A stretch of 44,498 nucleotides of DNA. Origin: Sphingobium sp. YR768. Lineage in GTDB: Bacteria > Pseudomonadota > Alphaproteobacteria > Sphingomonadales > Sphingomonadaceae. Location: positions 1-44,498 of the forward strand of contig NZ_FOGE01000035.1 in NCBI RefSeq assembly GCF_900111125.1. The letters run 5' to 3'. Shown here piece after piece: positions 1 to 8,896 of this stretch (position 1 is its first letter; each line of letters begins with the position of its first letter). The notes beneath the pieces are model-generated. The model saw only the letters and a program-made list of their open reading frames with translations, did not search any database and was not told where the DNA came from. A program made the position numbers and the translations under genes.

Positions 1-1
1 G

Positions 2-109
2 GCCGCAATGCCGGTGATCATCGTGGATCTGGGTGGCAAAGGGCGCGTGAGCATATCTGCGTCGGCACCAGCTGCCTTGGTGTCGGCAGCGCTCAAGGCC
101 CTGCGATGA
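2..109 (+). CDS. tnpA: IS66 TnpA, C-terminal fragment cut by window edge
   Basis: Only the last 35 codons are visible, in frame from base 2 to the TGA at 107-109. The piece reads as a short strand-rich tail ending in ALKALR, which is how IS66 TnpA (OrfA, a helix-turn-helix accessory protein) commonly finishes. The stop overlaps the tnpB start (ATGA at 106-109), the normal translational coupling in this family. The fragment is too short for certainty by itself; the call rests on order and coupling. Confidence 0.75.
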   Translation, partial: AAMPVIIVDLGGKGRVSISASAPAALVSAALKALR

Positions 110-447
110 TCCCAGCTGGCGCGCGGGTGTGGATTGCGATGGGCCACACAGATATGCGGCGCGGCATGCAGAGCTTGGCAGCAATGGTGCAGCAGAGCTT
201 CTCGCGAGACCCATTTGCCGGCGATCTTTGGGTCTTTCGCGGGCGCAGCGGGGCGCTTGTGAAGATAATCTGGCACGACGGCCTGGGGATGTCGTTATAT
301 TCGAAGCGATTGGAACGAGGGAAGTTCATTTGGCCCGCCGCGAACGACGGCGTGGTGTCGCTGACGAGCTCACAGCTGGCCTGTCTGCTCGACGGAGTGG
401 ACTGGCGGAACCCGCAATATAGCTGGCGCCCACAGAGCGCAGGATAG
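106..447 (+). CDS. tnpB: IS66 TnpB (OrfB)
   Basis: This 113-residue protein is the size expected for IS66 TnpB, which is needed for transposition but has no known catalytic activity. Recognisable family features are the early RVWIAMGHTDMRRGMQSLA segment, the FRGRSG loop, the LVKIIWHDGLGMSLYSKRL core, and the C-terminal SQLACLLDGVDWR. It starts at the ATG overlapping the tnpA stop and is followed after 71 bases by tnpC. The second copy in the window (43658-44005, minus) is a clear but diverged homologue. Confidence 0.93.
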   Translation: MIPAGARVWIAMGHTDMRRGMQSLAAMVQQSFSRDPFAGDLWVFRGRSGALVKIIWHDGLGMSLYSKRLERGKFIWPAANDGVVSLTSSQLACLLDGVDWRNPQYSWRPQSAG

Positions 448-518
448 GCGCAGATTTTCTCGGCGGAGGCTGCATTTTCCGCTTCATCCGTGAGGTTTTC
501 TATGATTCCATCCAAGTT

Positions 519-2183
519 GTGGACGCCGCCGTTTCGCCCCTGCCTGACGATATCGAAGCGCTCAAGGCGTTGGTACGGCTCAGTGCGCAGCGCGCCGATG
601 AAGCCGAACAGCGGGCCACGAGCGCTGAAGCCGAACTGGCCAATGCCCGTGCCCGGGAGAGCGCCACCGAGGCGTTGATCTCGCACTACAAGTTGCAGAT
701 CGCCAAGCTCAGGCGCGAGCAGTACGGCCCCAGCGCCGAACGCACCCGCCGGCTTCTTGCGCAGATGGAGTTTGAGCTCGAAGATTTGGAGGCCGACGCC
801 GCCGAAGATGATCTGGCCGCCGAGACCGCCGCGACAAAGGCGACGAACGTCACCGCCTTTGAGCGCAAGAGGCCAGTTAAAAAACCGTTCCCCGACCATT
901 TGCCCCGCGACCGCGTCGTCGTTCCGGCGCCCTGTTCCTGTCCGGCCTGTGGCGGCATGCGCCTGTCGAAGCTGGGCGAGGATGTAACCGAGACGCTGGA
1001 GGTAATCCCGCGTGCCTGGAAGGTCATCCAGACCGTACGCGAGAAGTTCTCCTGCCGTGACTGCGAGAAGATCACGCAGCCGCCCGCGCCATTCCATGTC
1101 GTGCCGCGCGGCTGGGCAGGGCCAAGCTTCCTCGCCATGCTGCTGTTCGAGAAGTATGGGCAGCACCAGCCGCTCAACCGCCAGGCGGAGCGCTTCGCTC
1201 GCGAAGGCGTGCCGCTGAGCGTCTCCACGCTTGCCGATCAGGTTGGTGCGGCGTCCTTCGCCTTGATGCCCATCTTTCGGCTGATCGAGGCCCATGTCTT
1301 TGCCGCCGAGCGCGTGCATGGCGACGATACCACCGTGCCGGTCATGGCCAAGGGCAAGACCGATACCGGTAGATTATGGGATTATGTCCGGGATGACCGC
1401 CCGTTCGGCGGCGCCGATCCGCCGGCGGTGGTTTTCTATTATTCGCGCGACCGGCGCGGGGAACATCCCCAGGCGCACCTCGCGTCCTGGTCCGGGATTC
1501 TGCAGGCTGATGCCTATGCGGGCTATTTTGAGCTGTACGCTCCCAACCGCCAGCCTGGTCTCATCCTGGAGGCAGGATGCTTTGCTCACGCGCGCAGGAA
1601 GTTCTTCGAACTTGCTGACGTCGAGGGTGCTGCGCGCAAGAAGAGCCGCGGCGAGCGGACTGGCCCGATCTATCCGATTGCGCTGGAGGCGGTGCAGAAG
1701 CTGGACGCCCTGTTCGACGTTGAGCGCGGTATCAACGGCAAGACACCAGCGGAGCGGCTTGCCGCCCGTCAGGAGTTGAGCGCGCCACTGATCGCCGAAC
1801 TGCACGACTGGTTGAACGCCCAACTCGCCAAGCTGTCGCGTAACCATGATCTCGCCAAGGCTATCAACTATATGCTCCGGCGCTGGGACTCCTTCACCCG
1901 CTTCCTCGTCGATGGCAGGGTATGCCTCACGAACAACGCAGCGGAACGGGCGCTACGCTGTGTGCCACTCGGGCGGAAAGCATGGCTATTTTGCGGCTCC
2001 GATCGCGGCGGTCAGCGCGCCGCCATCATGTTTTCACTCATTCAAAGCTGTCGCCTCAACGACCTCGATCCCCAGGCTTGGCTCGCCGACGTCCTTGCCC
2101 GCATCGCCGGTCATCCGGCTAATCGGCTTGGCGATCTGCTCCCATGGAATTGGAAACCAACAGCGTTGAAGCTGGAGCCGTGA
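519..2183 (+). CDS. tnpC: IS66 transposase TnpC (DDE)
   Basis: This 554-residue protein is the catalytic transposase. In order it shows an N-terminal coiled region rich in Ala/Glu/Arg (residues about 10-70), the family's LRREQYGPSAER segment, a zinc-finger-like CSCPACGG followed by a CRDCEK motif, the DDE core beginning at HGDDTTVPV, the conserved TGRLWDYVRDDRP, QADAYAGY and GCFAHARRKFFE segments, and the C-terminal TNNAAERALRCVPLGRKAWLF block. Length is slightly above the usual 510-530. No frameshift or internal stop is visible, so this copy may be active if its left end is intact. Confidence 0.95.
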   Translation: MDAAVSPLPDDIEALKALVRLSAQRADEAEQRATSAEAELANARARESATEALISHYKLQIAKLRREQYGPSAERTRRLLAQMEFELEDLEADAAEDDLAAETAATKATNVTAFERKRPVKKPFPDHLPRDRVVVPAPCSCPACGGMRLSKLGEDVTETLEVIPRAWKVIQTVREKFSCRDCEKITQPPAPFHVVPRGWAGPSFLAMLLFEKYGQHQPLNRQAERFAREGVPLSVSTLADQVGAASFALMPIFRLIEAHVFAAERVHGDDTTVPVMAKGKTDTGRLWDYVRDDRPFGGADPPAVVFYYSRDRRGEHPQAHLASWSGILQADAYAGYFELYAPNRQPGLILEAGCFAHARRKFFELADVEGAARKKSRGERTGPIYPIALEAVQKLDALFDVERGINGKTPAERLAARQELSAPLIAELHDWLNAQLAKLSRNHDLAKAINYMLRRWDSFTRFLVDGRVCLTNNAAERALRCVPLGRKAWLFCGSDRGGQRAAIMFSLIQSCRLNDLDPQAWLADVLARIAGHPANRLGDLLPWNWKPTALKLEP

Positions 2184-2200
2184 TCTCATAGCATCACGGC

Positions 2201-2446
2201 ATGGAATTTGACCCGCAACCCGAACTGATTGAATCCTCACTCTGCCGGTCCATCGAACAGGCGGGCGTACGGCTGACCATCAACATCGTGCGGCTCGCCA
2301 CCGAACGTGGCTGGTCCCTCGAGGTCGTCAACGAGCACGGCACCTCGACGGTCTGGGACAATCTATTCCCCACCGACCGCGATGCCGATGCTGCATTCCG
2401 CGATGTGCTCGCTCAAGAAGGCGTGGAGGCCTTCCTCGGCAAGTAA
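2201..2446 (+). CDS. Small hypothetical protein inside the IS66 element
   Basis: An 81-residue open frame starts 17 bases after tnpC and ends before the terminal repeat, so it lies inside the element as an extra gene. The protein is soluble, acidic at its C-terminus (TDRDADAAFRDVLAQEG) and has no signal peptide or membrane segment. I do not recognise a domain. The second IS66 has no equivalent: its tnpC stop lies directly against the terminal repeat. It may be a passenger or accessory gene carried by one IS66 lineage. Confidence 0.6.
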   Translation: MEFDPQPELIESSLCRSIEQAGVRLTINIVRLATERGWSLEVVNEHGTSTVWDNLFPTDRDADAAFRDVLAQEGVEAFLGK

Positions 2447-2477
2447 GATGCCAAATCCCCCAGCAAACCGTCAGTAG

Positions 2478-2501
2478 CCGCGGTCCTCACCGGATGCGTA
2501 C
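2478..2501 (-). repeat. Right terminal inverted repeat of IS66 copy 1
   Basis: The 24 bases match, in inverted orientation, bases 42019-42042 at the end of the other IS66. The inner block CCGCGGTCCTCA is identical and 6 of the outer 12 bases also match. The outer end is GCGTAC where the partner gives GCTTAC, the standard IS66 end. Confidence 0.7.
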
Positions 2502-2636
2502 CTCGCAGCGCGCTTCGGCGACGAAATACTGTGCGCTGGCGACAGTCGATATCCGATGGAGTCGGCCCGCGCCTTCTTGGGCTGTGCGCCTGACGGACAG
2601 GCGCTGATCCGGGCGCGGCACTTGGTGGGAGCTTGA
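2502..2636 (+). pseudogene. Possible 3' gene remnant next to the IS66 end
   Basis: From the predicted IS end the plus frame stays open for 44 codons to a TGA at 2634-2636, with protein-like composition (it includes DEILCAGDSRYPMESARAFL). This would fit the tail of a gene cut by the IS66 insertion. I do not recognise the protein, the stretch is short, and it could be chance. Confidence 0.25.
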
Positions 2637-2910
2637 TCGGCCGACTTTGGGACTTAGCCGAATGTCGGCTTCGGAGAGACTGACCTAAGAAAGCAGCCAT
2701 TCACGGCCTTTAGAGAAGCCATTGAGCTCCCGGGTCGCAAAGCGTGCCGCAAGCACGGCCTCCTCTGCGCTGAGGCGGCTTGCCCGTTGGGAGACCGAGC
2801 CGGCTTCCAGAGTGACGCCTGCGATGCCCATCAAGTGATAGGCATTGCTGGTCCGGCGTCCCATCGGACAAACTGGCGATCGAGCGCGATAGAGGGGGCG
2901 CGCCATGGTG
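2637..2910. other. Gene-free stretch before the AlbA_2 gene
   Basis: No convincing gene is seen. A minus-strand frame (2685-2960) is open but overlaps the 3' end of the AlbA_2 gene in another phase and shows no known motif. No terminator-like hairpin with a T-run was found. Confidence 0.4.
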
Positions 2911-4308
2911 TCAGGTCTCGGCATGGAGGAACAGCTGTTCCTTGCTCTTTTCGTCCACAAGAGCGCCTTCTTTCAAGAGGGCGGGACTGAACTTGAAATG
3001 CTGCAGGACCTCACGAGCCACAGCGTCGTCGCTATGTACCACGGCGAAGGCTGGTACGCCTTTCCTCGCCCCCAGCAGTTTCTGAACAAGCTTGCTCAAT
3101 TGCCCCTTATTGTGATGATTGGGATGCAGGCTAAGCCAGTTCAGTTGGGCCTTGTATATCCTTGGGTCTGCTATGGTCTGGAATGTCTCGAAAATGCTGA
3201 CGCGCTCTTTCAAAGGCGTCTTCCTGATGCCAGCCGTTGCCACGACAGCATCCTTATAGGTGGAAAAGCTGATGCGGAACGCTTGTGCGACATCTTCGGC
3301 AACGCATGCGCTTGATCCGTACAACGTAGCGGCAGCGGCAATGTCTTCAATGACTTTCTGGCTGCATTTCTCCGGTAGCAGGCACTTCGCTCGATAATTT
3401 TTTAGGTCGGCGCGGTCGCGAATGATCTGGCTGGCTTCATCCAGAGCCTTTTGCCCTTCCTCGGGAGAAAGCTCCCGGGCCGACTTGCCTTTCAAATTGT
3501 AACTGAGCGGGTGGTTGGCGAGAACGGCCTCGCTAAGGTCCTCGTCGTCAGTGATCTGCGCGACCAATTCATCAATGACTTTCTTCAGTTCACGGTCATG
3601 GACAGGATCATCCCGCTTGTCCTGACGGAACATGGTGCGGAGCCGGTCAGACATGTCGATCGTCTCGTCGCTAATGATCTTCGTATAAGCGAGCACCGTG
3701 TGGATCGTATGGGAAGTGTCATCCATGTTGGATTCTGCCCAGCCGAACTGATCGCTCATATTCCCGATAGTTCGTTCAAGAGATTCTTCAAGATCGGCGA
3801 TTTCCCTTGAGATGGTCGCAGCGGCAGCTTCAAATCTTTGCGCGAATTGCTGCGCTTCGGTATCAAGGAAGATGCGCAGAAGTTCAGTAGGATGAAGGGC
3901 CCGGTTGCGAGCGCCGTCCCGCCGGCAATAGACGCCCTTGGGTGAGCAATGTGGCTTTGTAGGGCTGGAAGGCACCGATATCCGCAGAATGGGCTTATCG
4001 CTCAGATTTTCGATGACAATATCGATCAGGACAGGCGGCAGGCAGCTGATCGCCTTGTTAAGAAGCTTAAGGACGGCGTTATCGCTCACGTCGCAACCAA
4101 GAATGACACCGGTCTGCGCGCCATCCACAGTGGCTTCCCCTACGCCGACCAATATCGTGCCGCCATCTGGAGCATTGGCAAACGCCGCGAGATCGTCGGC
4201 GCCAATTCCCTCCGGCACGCGCTTGAAATCAATGAGCTGGCCTTCGCCTGAAGCGAGAAATGTGCGCGTCGCGGCGCTTAATGTTTTGAGACGCTTCTGT
4301 TCACTCAT
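2911..4308 (-). CDS. AlbA_2 (Schlafen-type) putative DNA/RNA-binding protein
   Basis: 465 residues from the ATG at 4306-4308; the frame is open further upstream, but this start opens directly on the domain. The N-terminal part matches the AlbA_2 fold: EGQLIDFKR (about residues 22-30), then AAFANAPDGGTILVGVGE (about 41-58), and SPKGVYCRRDGARNRAL near 145. Family members bind nucleic acid and occur as regulators or effectors in phage-defence loci. The remaining 300 residues are helical and acidic with a possible coiled coil around EIADLEESLERTI, and I do not recognise them. The gene is divergent from the OLD/UvrD pair, 301 bases away, so it may be a regulator or a third component. The biochemical role is unknown. 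Confidence 0.75.
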   Translation of the reverse strand: MSEQKRLKTLSAATRTFLASGEGQLIDFKRVPEGIGADDLAAFANAPDGGTILVGVGEATVDGAQTGVILGCDVSDNAVLKLLNKAISCLPPVLIDIVIENLSDKPILRISVPSSPTKPHCSPKGVYCRRDGARNRALHPTELLRIFLDTEAQQFAQRFEAAAATISREIADLEESLERTIGNMSDQFGWAESNMDDTSHTIHTVLAYTKIISDETIDMSDRLRTMFRQDKRDDPVHDRELKKVIDELVAQITDDEDLSEAVLANHPLSYNLKGKSARELSPEEGQKALDEASQIIRDRADLKNYRAKCLLPEKCSQKVIEDIAAAATLYGSSACVAEDVAQAFRISFSTYKDAVVATAGIRKTPLKERVSIFETFQTIADPRIYKAQLNWLSLHPNHHNKGQLSKLVQKLLGARKGVPAFAVVHSDDAVAREVLQHFKFSPALLKEGALVDEKSKEQLFLHAET

Positions 4309-4609
4309 CTTTGCCCCGAGCATGCACTGTGGCGGATGATATAGGCGAACTCCACCATGAACGTAGCTTATGCGTCGAGAGATGGGGTACTGTCCATGTG
4401 GCCAATCTTTGGCGTCCAGCTTGGAAATCCGCCGGTTGGCATCTGGGAACGAAAAAACGATGCAAAACGGCTGGGATGGATCGGATCGGCGGAATCTGGG
4501 GCCTTCCTTCATCGTCGATCTGTCCAGCGTGCCAATCTTCGCCCCAAACTATCCACACCGTTGCGCGGAGGCGTCGTTTGGCTATGTTCCCTTGAGAGAG
4601 GGGGGGGGT
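4309..4609. promoter_or_regulatory. Divergent intergenic region between AlbA_2 gene and OLD nuclease gene
   Basis: This 301-base stretch must hold promoters for both directions, because both flanking genes read away from it. Just before the plus-strand ATG at 4610 lies GAGAG followed by nine G, a purine-rich ribosome-binding region that supports this start over the longer open frame from 4370. I cannot assign -35/-10 boxes with confidence. Confidence 0.4.
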
Positions 4610-6949
4610 ATGCGCATAGATTTTGTTGAGGTTGCCAATTTCCGGAAGCTGATTTCAACACGGATCGGACTGTCGCCTGAAAAGACAGTATTTGTTGGTG
4701 CCAACAACAGTGGAAAAACCTCCGCTATCACCGCGCTGCGCTACTTCCTTGTGGATTGGGAGCGCTCGAGCTTCTGCTTCAACGACTTCACCCTTTCGCA
4801 CTGGCCGGCCATCAACGCGATGGGCGAGAGCTGGGAGGATGCGCATGTCGCGGAAGCGGCACTGCCACCACCGGTATGGGACGGGGTTCTGCCATCCCTG
4901 GATGTCTGGCTCCATGTCGAAGAGTATGAAGTCCATTACGTTCAGAAGATCCTGCCTACCTTGGATTGGGCAGGCGGACGCCTAGGCGTCAGATTGCGAT
5001 ATGAGCCGAAGGACGGTGAACAGCTTCAGAAAGATTACCTGAGTGCCCGCAGCGACGCGCGTAAGCTGCAAGCCGCCGGAGCGGCCCTCGCGCAGGAAAA
5101 GGGCGAAGCACCAGAAAACTTCCAGGTCGCGATCTGGCCGCAGACATTGGTCGAGTTCCTGCAGCGTCGCGTCTCAAGCTATTTCGGGGTCAGAACCTAT
5201 GTTCTCGACCCAGCGGCCTGCGTCGAACCCGAGCATGGGCTAGCACGACCTCAGCAGCTTCAGGGTTCCGACCCCATCGACGGCGATCCGTTCAAGGGCC
5301 TGATCCGTATTCACGAGATCAGCGCCCAACGCGGTTTCGGTCATGCCGGCGAGCAGGTGAGCGCCGAGGGCGAGACGAGCGCGAGCGCGAGCAGCGCGAC
5401 CTCGCGGCGGCTGTCTGCGCAGCTACGGCAATATTACTCACGTCATCTCGACCCGTATGAGAATCCAGATGCTCAAGACCTTCTGGCGTTGAGAGCGATC
5501 GAAGAGGCACAAAAGGCGTTCAACCTGCGGCTGACAGATGGTTTTAAGAATCCGCTCACCGAGATGGACACGCTCGGTTACCCGGGGGTCACCGATCCGA
5601 AGCTCAGCATTTCGACGCGTATCCGACCCGTCGAGGGCTTGAACCATGATGCAGCGGTGCAGTTCGTCGTTCCGATGCAGGACGGCGACAATTCGGTCGA
5701 TCTGTTTTTGCCCGAGGATTCGAATGGCCTCGGCTACCAGAACCTGATCTCGATGGTCTTCAGGTTGATGGCGTTCCGCGACAGCTGGATGCGGGTCGGC
5801 AAGGCTCAGCACAAAGCCGCCGAAGACGACATCATTGCCCCGTTGCACCTTGTCCTGATCGAAGAGCCCGAGGTGCATCTGCACACGCAGGTCCAGCAGG
5901 TCTTCATCCGGCAGGCGTATAAAATCCTACGCAACCACGAGCTGCTGCGCGCGAATCCGAACTTTGTGACCCAGATGGTCGTAAGCACGCACTCGAGCCA
6001 TATCGCGCATGAATGCAACTTTGAATCGCTCCGGTATTTTCGTCGGTTGCCTGGCGGGCAAAAGACGATCCCGACCTCCTGCGTCATCAATCTAGAAAAT
6101 GCGTTCGGCGGCGACCAAGATACCAAGCGGTTCGTCACACGCTATCTGAAGGTAACCCACTGCGACCTATTCTTCGCGGACGCCGCGGTATTGATCGAGG
6201 GACCCGCAGAGCGCATCCTCGTACCGAGTTTCGTGAATTCCCATGCGGAGTTTGCGAAGCTGTCGGAGAGCTATATCACCTGGCTGGAAATCGGCGGTAG
6301 CCATGCGCACAAGCTGCGCAGCCTGATCGAGAAGATCGGACTCACCACGCTGGTGATCACCGACATCGATTCCAAGGATGCCGATGGTAACACGGCAGCG
6401 CCTTTGCGCGACGCTGCGCACACGTCGGGAAACTACACCCTGCGAAACTGGTGGCCGGCCATCAGCGAACTGGACGCTCTTCTCGACAAGTCCGAGGCCG
6501 AGAAGGAAAAAGCTTATGATGCCGAGCGCTTCAAGCTCCGGATCGCCTACCAGTGCCCGGTCGAGGTCGAATTCAAGGGCGCGACGACCGAGGCACTTGC
6601 ATACACCCTCGAGGATGCGATCGTGGTCGGCAATCTCGATCTGTTCGCCGAGCTTCCCGGGGCCGGGCTGATTGCGAAGTTTCGTGGAGCGATCGCCGAC
6701 AGCGCCGATTTTGCTGCGCTCAGCGCGGCTATGAAGAAGGCGCTGAAAAACGGGAACAAGGCCGAATTTGCGCTGGATTTGCTGGAGATCGAAAACCCAA
6801 GTGATCTGAAGCCGCCGCATTATATTCGCGAAGGCCTGCTTTGGCTCGGTACGCAGCTCGAACGAAAGAAGGCCGAACTGGGCCTCGCCCAAATCCTCGC
6901 GCTGGATCTCCCGCCGAATGAAGCGCCGGCGCCCGAGAACCCACAATGA
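4610..6949 (+). CDS. gajA: OLD-family ATP-dependent endonuclease, GajA-like (Gabija)
   Basis: 779 residues. The N-terminal ABC-type ATPase has Walker A GANNSGKT (residues 30-37) and Walker B LVLIEEPEVHLH (E418-E419), followed by the STHSSHIAHE switch segment. The C-terminal TOPRIM nuclease shows the catalytic glutamate in LIEGPAER (E530) and the DxD pair in VITDIDSKD (D585, D587). Class 2 OLD proteins pair with a UvrD-like helicase, and in the Gabija system GajA is a DNA-nicking nuclease. The next gene is such a helicase with a 4-bp overlap. The protein is about 200 residues longer than the published B. cereus GajA (about 580), with an extra Ser/Ala-rich segment near residues 245-265. It could be a Gabija subtype or another OLD-helicase pair. 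Confidence 0.85.
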   Translation: MRIDFVEVANFRKLISTRIGLSPEKTVFVGANNSGKTSAITALRYFLVDWERSSFCFNDFTLSHWPAINAMGESWEDAHVAEAALPPPVWDGVLPSLDVWLHVEEYEVHYVQKILPTLDWAGGRLGVRLRYEPKDGEQLQKDYLSARSDARKLQAAGAALAQEKGEAPENFQVAIWPQTLVEFLQRRVSSYFGVRTYVLDPAACVEPEHGLARPQQLQGSDPIDGDPFKGLIRIHEISAQRGFGHAGEQVSAEGETSASASSATSRRLSAQLRQYYSRHLDPYENPDAQDLLALRAIEEAQKAFNLRLTDGFKNPLTEMDTLGYPGVTDPKLSISTRIRPVEGLNHDAAVQFVVPMQDGDNSVDLFLPEDSNGLGYQNLISMVFRLMAFRDSWMRVGKAQHKAAEDDIIAPLHLVLIEEPEVHLHTQVQQVFIRQAYKILRNHELLRANPNFVTQMVVSTHSSHIAHECNFESLRYFRRLPGGQKTIPTSCVINLENAFGGDQDTKRFVTRYLKVTHCDLFFADAAVLIEGPAERILVPSFVNSHAEFAKLSESYITWLEIGGSHAHKLRSLIEKIGLTTLVITDIDSKDADGNTAAPLRDAAHTSGNYTLRNWWPAISELDALLDKSEAEKEKAYDAERFKLRIAYQCPVEVEFKGATTEALAYTLEDAIVVGNLDLFAELPGAGLIAKFRGAIADSADFAALSAAMKKALKNGNKAEFALDLLEIENPSDLKPPHYIREGLLWLGTQLERKKAELGLAQILALDLPPNEAPAPENPQ

Positions 6950-8847
6950 CCGATCGTCCCGCCTCGAACGTCACGCTCGATGACGATGTCGAGAGCCAGC
7001 TCGCGACCTATCTCAACCTGGATCACCCACAGAGCTTTTTTATGTTCGCTGGCGCTGGCTCAGGGAAGACGCGGTCACTGGTGAACGCGCTTCGTCATGT
7101 GGCGGACAAATATCGCGACGTCCTGCGGTTACGGGCCCGCCATGTCGCGGTGATCACCTACACCAATGCGGCTTGCGATGAGATCACCCGCCGGCTTGAG
7201 TATGATCCGCTGTTTGTGGTGCGCACGATCCATAGCTTCGCATGGATGCAGATTCAGAACTTCAATGCCGACATCCGCGTGTGGCTTCGGACCAATTTGC
7301 AGGCTGAGGTCGAAGCCCTGACAATCGAGGAGGAGAAGGGTCGCGCCGGCACGAAAGCGTCGGCCGCGCGCTTGATCCAGATTGAGTCGAAACAAAGGAG
7401 GCTCGGCCGTTTGGATGAGATCAAGGTCTTCACCTACAATCCGAGCGGCGACAATCGCGAACGGAATGCCCTGAATCATGCCGAGGTCATCAAGATTTTC
7501 TCGGCATTTTTGCTCGAGAAATCACTCATGCAACGTATGTTCGTGGAAAAATACCCGTTCCTGCTGATCGATGAGAGTCAGGATACGAACAAGGCGCTGA
7601 TCGAAGCGCTGTTCGCGGTCCAGCAGGCGCATGCCGATCGCTTTTGTCTCGGGCTCATCGGCGACACCATGCAGCGCATCTACCTCGACGGGAAGGAGCA
7701 GATAGAGCGAGATATCCCGGAAGGCTGGGCGTTTCCGGAAAAGCGCCTCAATCACCGAAGCCCGCATCGTATCGTTCGCCTTATAAACGACATTCGCGAT
7801 GGCGCCGATACGCACAAGCAGGAGCCGCGCGATGATGCCGATGAAGGCTGGGCTCGCTTGTTCGCCTTCACCAGCGACCTTGACGACAAGCCTGCCGCAG
7901 AGGATCAAGTCCGCGCCTATATGGCGTCGCTGACCAATGATGATGCCTGGAATGACTCTGCAAAATGCAAGGTTCTGACGCTTGAACATCACATGGCCGC
8001 CAAACGGATGGGGTTCGAGCCTCTATTCGAGGCACTCGCCTCGGTTGACGAGTTTCGTACCAGCTTTCTGGACGGCAGCTTTCCGGCCACGCGGTTTTTC
8101 ACGCACTATGTGCTTCCCCTGGTTTCCGCCCACCAGCGCAACGACAAGTTCGCCATTGCGAAACTTGTACGGGAGGCCTCGCCACTGCTGAGCAAGGACA
8201 ATCTCAAGGGATCGACTAAGCCACTGGATCAGCTTCGACTGGCGCAATCCGCGATCGACAGTCTTTTGGCGCTTTGGACACCCCAAGAGCCCAGCTGTGC
8301 GGCCGTGCTCAGCAATGTTGCGGGCACCGGTTTGTTCCAGGTTCCGGAAAGCCTGAAAGCCGCGCTGGCCGCGCAGCGCACAGATGAGATCGTGGACGCC
8401 GAGGATGAGGCGGCCGATCCGGTCGGCCGGAACCTCGAAGCGATACTGAACTTCCTTGACTGCCCCTTTTCGGTCATTCCGCCCTATGCTGCCTATGTCG
8501 CGAAGGAAGCGGCGTTCGACACGCATCAAGGGGTGAAAGGTCTAGAGTTCGATCGGGTCATGGTCCTGATGGACGATGGCGATGCCCGGGGGTTTCTGTT
8601 CGGGTATGAGAAGCTGCTGGGCGCGAAGGCACCCAGCGCGACCGATCTCAAAAATGCAGAAGAGGGCCGAGATTCGGCGATCGATCGAACGCGGCGGCTA
8701 TTTTACGTGACCTGTAGTCGCGCAAAATCTAGTCTTGCGCTGGTCACCTATTCGGCTGATCCCGCGGCCGTAAAGGCGCATGTCGTCGCGGCCGGCTGGT
8801 TTCATGACGATGAGGTCGTTCTTGCGTTGCCTGAGAATCCGCAGTGA
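6946..8847 (+). CDS. gajB: UvrD/Rep-type superfamily 1 helicase, GajB-like (Gabija)
   Basis: 633 residues, starting at an ATG that overlaps the nuclease stop (ATGA), so the two are coupled. Helicase motifs in order: Walker A GAGSGKT (residues 36-42), motif Ia VAVITYTNAACDEI, motif II LLIDESQD (D209-E210), motif III-like GLIGDTMQRIYLDG, THQGVKGLEFDRV (about 526-538, motif V), and RLFYVTCSRAK (about 584-594, motif VI). In Gabija the helicase-like subunit forms a complex with GajA and responds to nucleotides or DNA ends. Known GajB is about 500 residues, so this one carries extra sequence, mainly between the two motor halves. Confidence 0.85.
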   Translation: MTDRPASNVTLDDDVESQLATYLNLDHPQSFFMFAGAGSGKTRSLVNALRHVADKYRDVLRLRARHVAVITYTNAACDEITRRLEYDPLFVVRTIHSFAWMQIQNFNADIRVWLRTNLQAEVEALTIEEEKGRAGTKASAARLIQIESKQRRLGRLDEIKVFTYNPSGDNRERNALNHAEVIKIFSAFLLEKSLMQRMFVEKYPFLLIDESQDTNKALIEALFAVQQAHADRFCLGLIGDTMQRIYLDGKEQIERDIPEGWAFPEKRLNHRSPHRIVRLINDIRDGADTHKQEPRDDADEGWARLFAFTSDLDDKPAAEDQVRAYMASLTNDDAWNDSAKCKVLTLEHHMAAKRMGFEPLFEALASVDEFRTSFLDGSFPATRFFTHYVLPLVSAHQRNDKFAIAKLVREASPLLSKDNLKGSTKPLDQLRLAQSAIDSLLALWTPQEPSCAAVLSNVAGTGLFQVPESLKAALAAQRTDEIVDAEDEAADPVGRNLEAILNFLDCPFSVIPPYAAYVAKEAAFDTHQGVKGLEFDRVMVLMDDGDARGFLFGYEKLLGAKAPSATDLKNAEEGRDSAIDRTRRLFYVTCSRAKSSLALVTYSADPAAVKAHVVAAGWFHDDEVVLALPENPQ

Positions 8848-8851
8848 TCGA

Positions 8852-8895
8852 GACCAGACGTTCACCGACGTCGGAGTCAATGACAGGCTCTGGTC
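8852..8895. terminator. Possible bidirectional hairpin between convergent genes
   Basis: GACCAGA at 8852-8858 pairs with TCTGGTC at 8889-8895, and the loop holds the palindrome CCGACGTCGG. It sits exactly in the 49-base gap between the converging helicase and PIN-like genes. There is no T-run, so it is not a classic intrinsic terminator. Confidence 0.35.
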
Positions 8896-8896
8896 G

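Larger units (their letters stand above)
1..2501 (+). mobile_element. IS66-family insertion sequence, 5' end outside window
   Basis: The element carries the 3' end of tnpA, complete tnpB and tnpC, and one extra small gene, all on the plus strand. Its left end lies before the window. The right end is set at about 2501 because bases 2478-2501 match the terminal repeat of the second IS66 at 42019-42042: the inner 12 bases are identical and 18 of 24 match overall. The last bases read GTAC instead of the usual TTAC, so the boundary could be off by a few bases or the end may be mutated. Confidence 0.85.

Noticed and set aside
93..1319. 408-codon minus-strand open frame
   Set aside because: It lies antisense to the IS66 tnpB and tnpC genes, whose proteins are clearly recognised. 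High GC content keeps the antisense frame open.
4370..4609. 80-codon upstream extension of the OLD nuclease frame
   Set aside because: The extension has no family match, and the ATG at 4610 is preceded by a purine-rich site and opens directly on the ATPase domain.
5376..5400. GAGCGCGAGC-type short repeat in the OLD nuclease gene
   Set aside because: It encodes a Ser/Ala-rich loop in frame and is simple low-complexity coding sequence, not a separate element.
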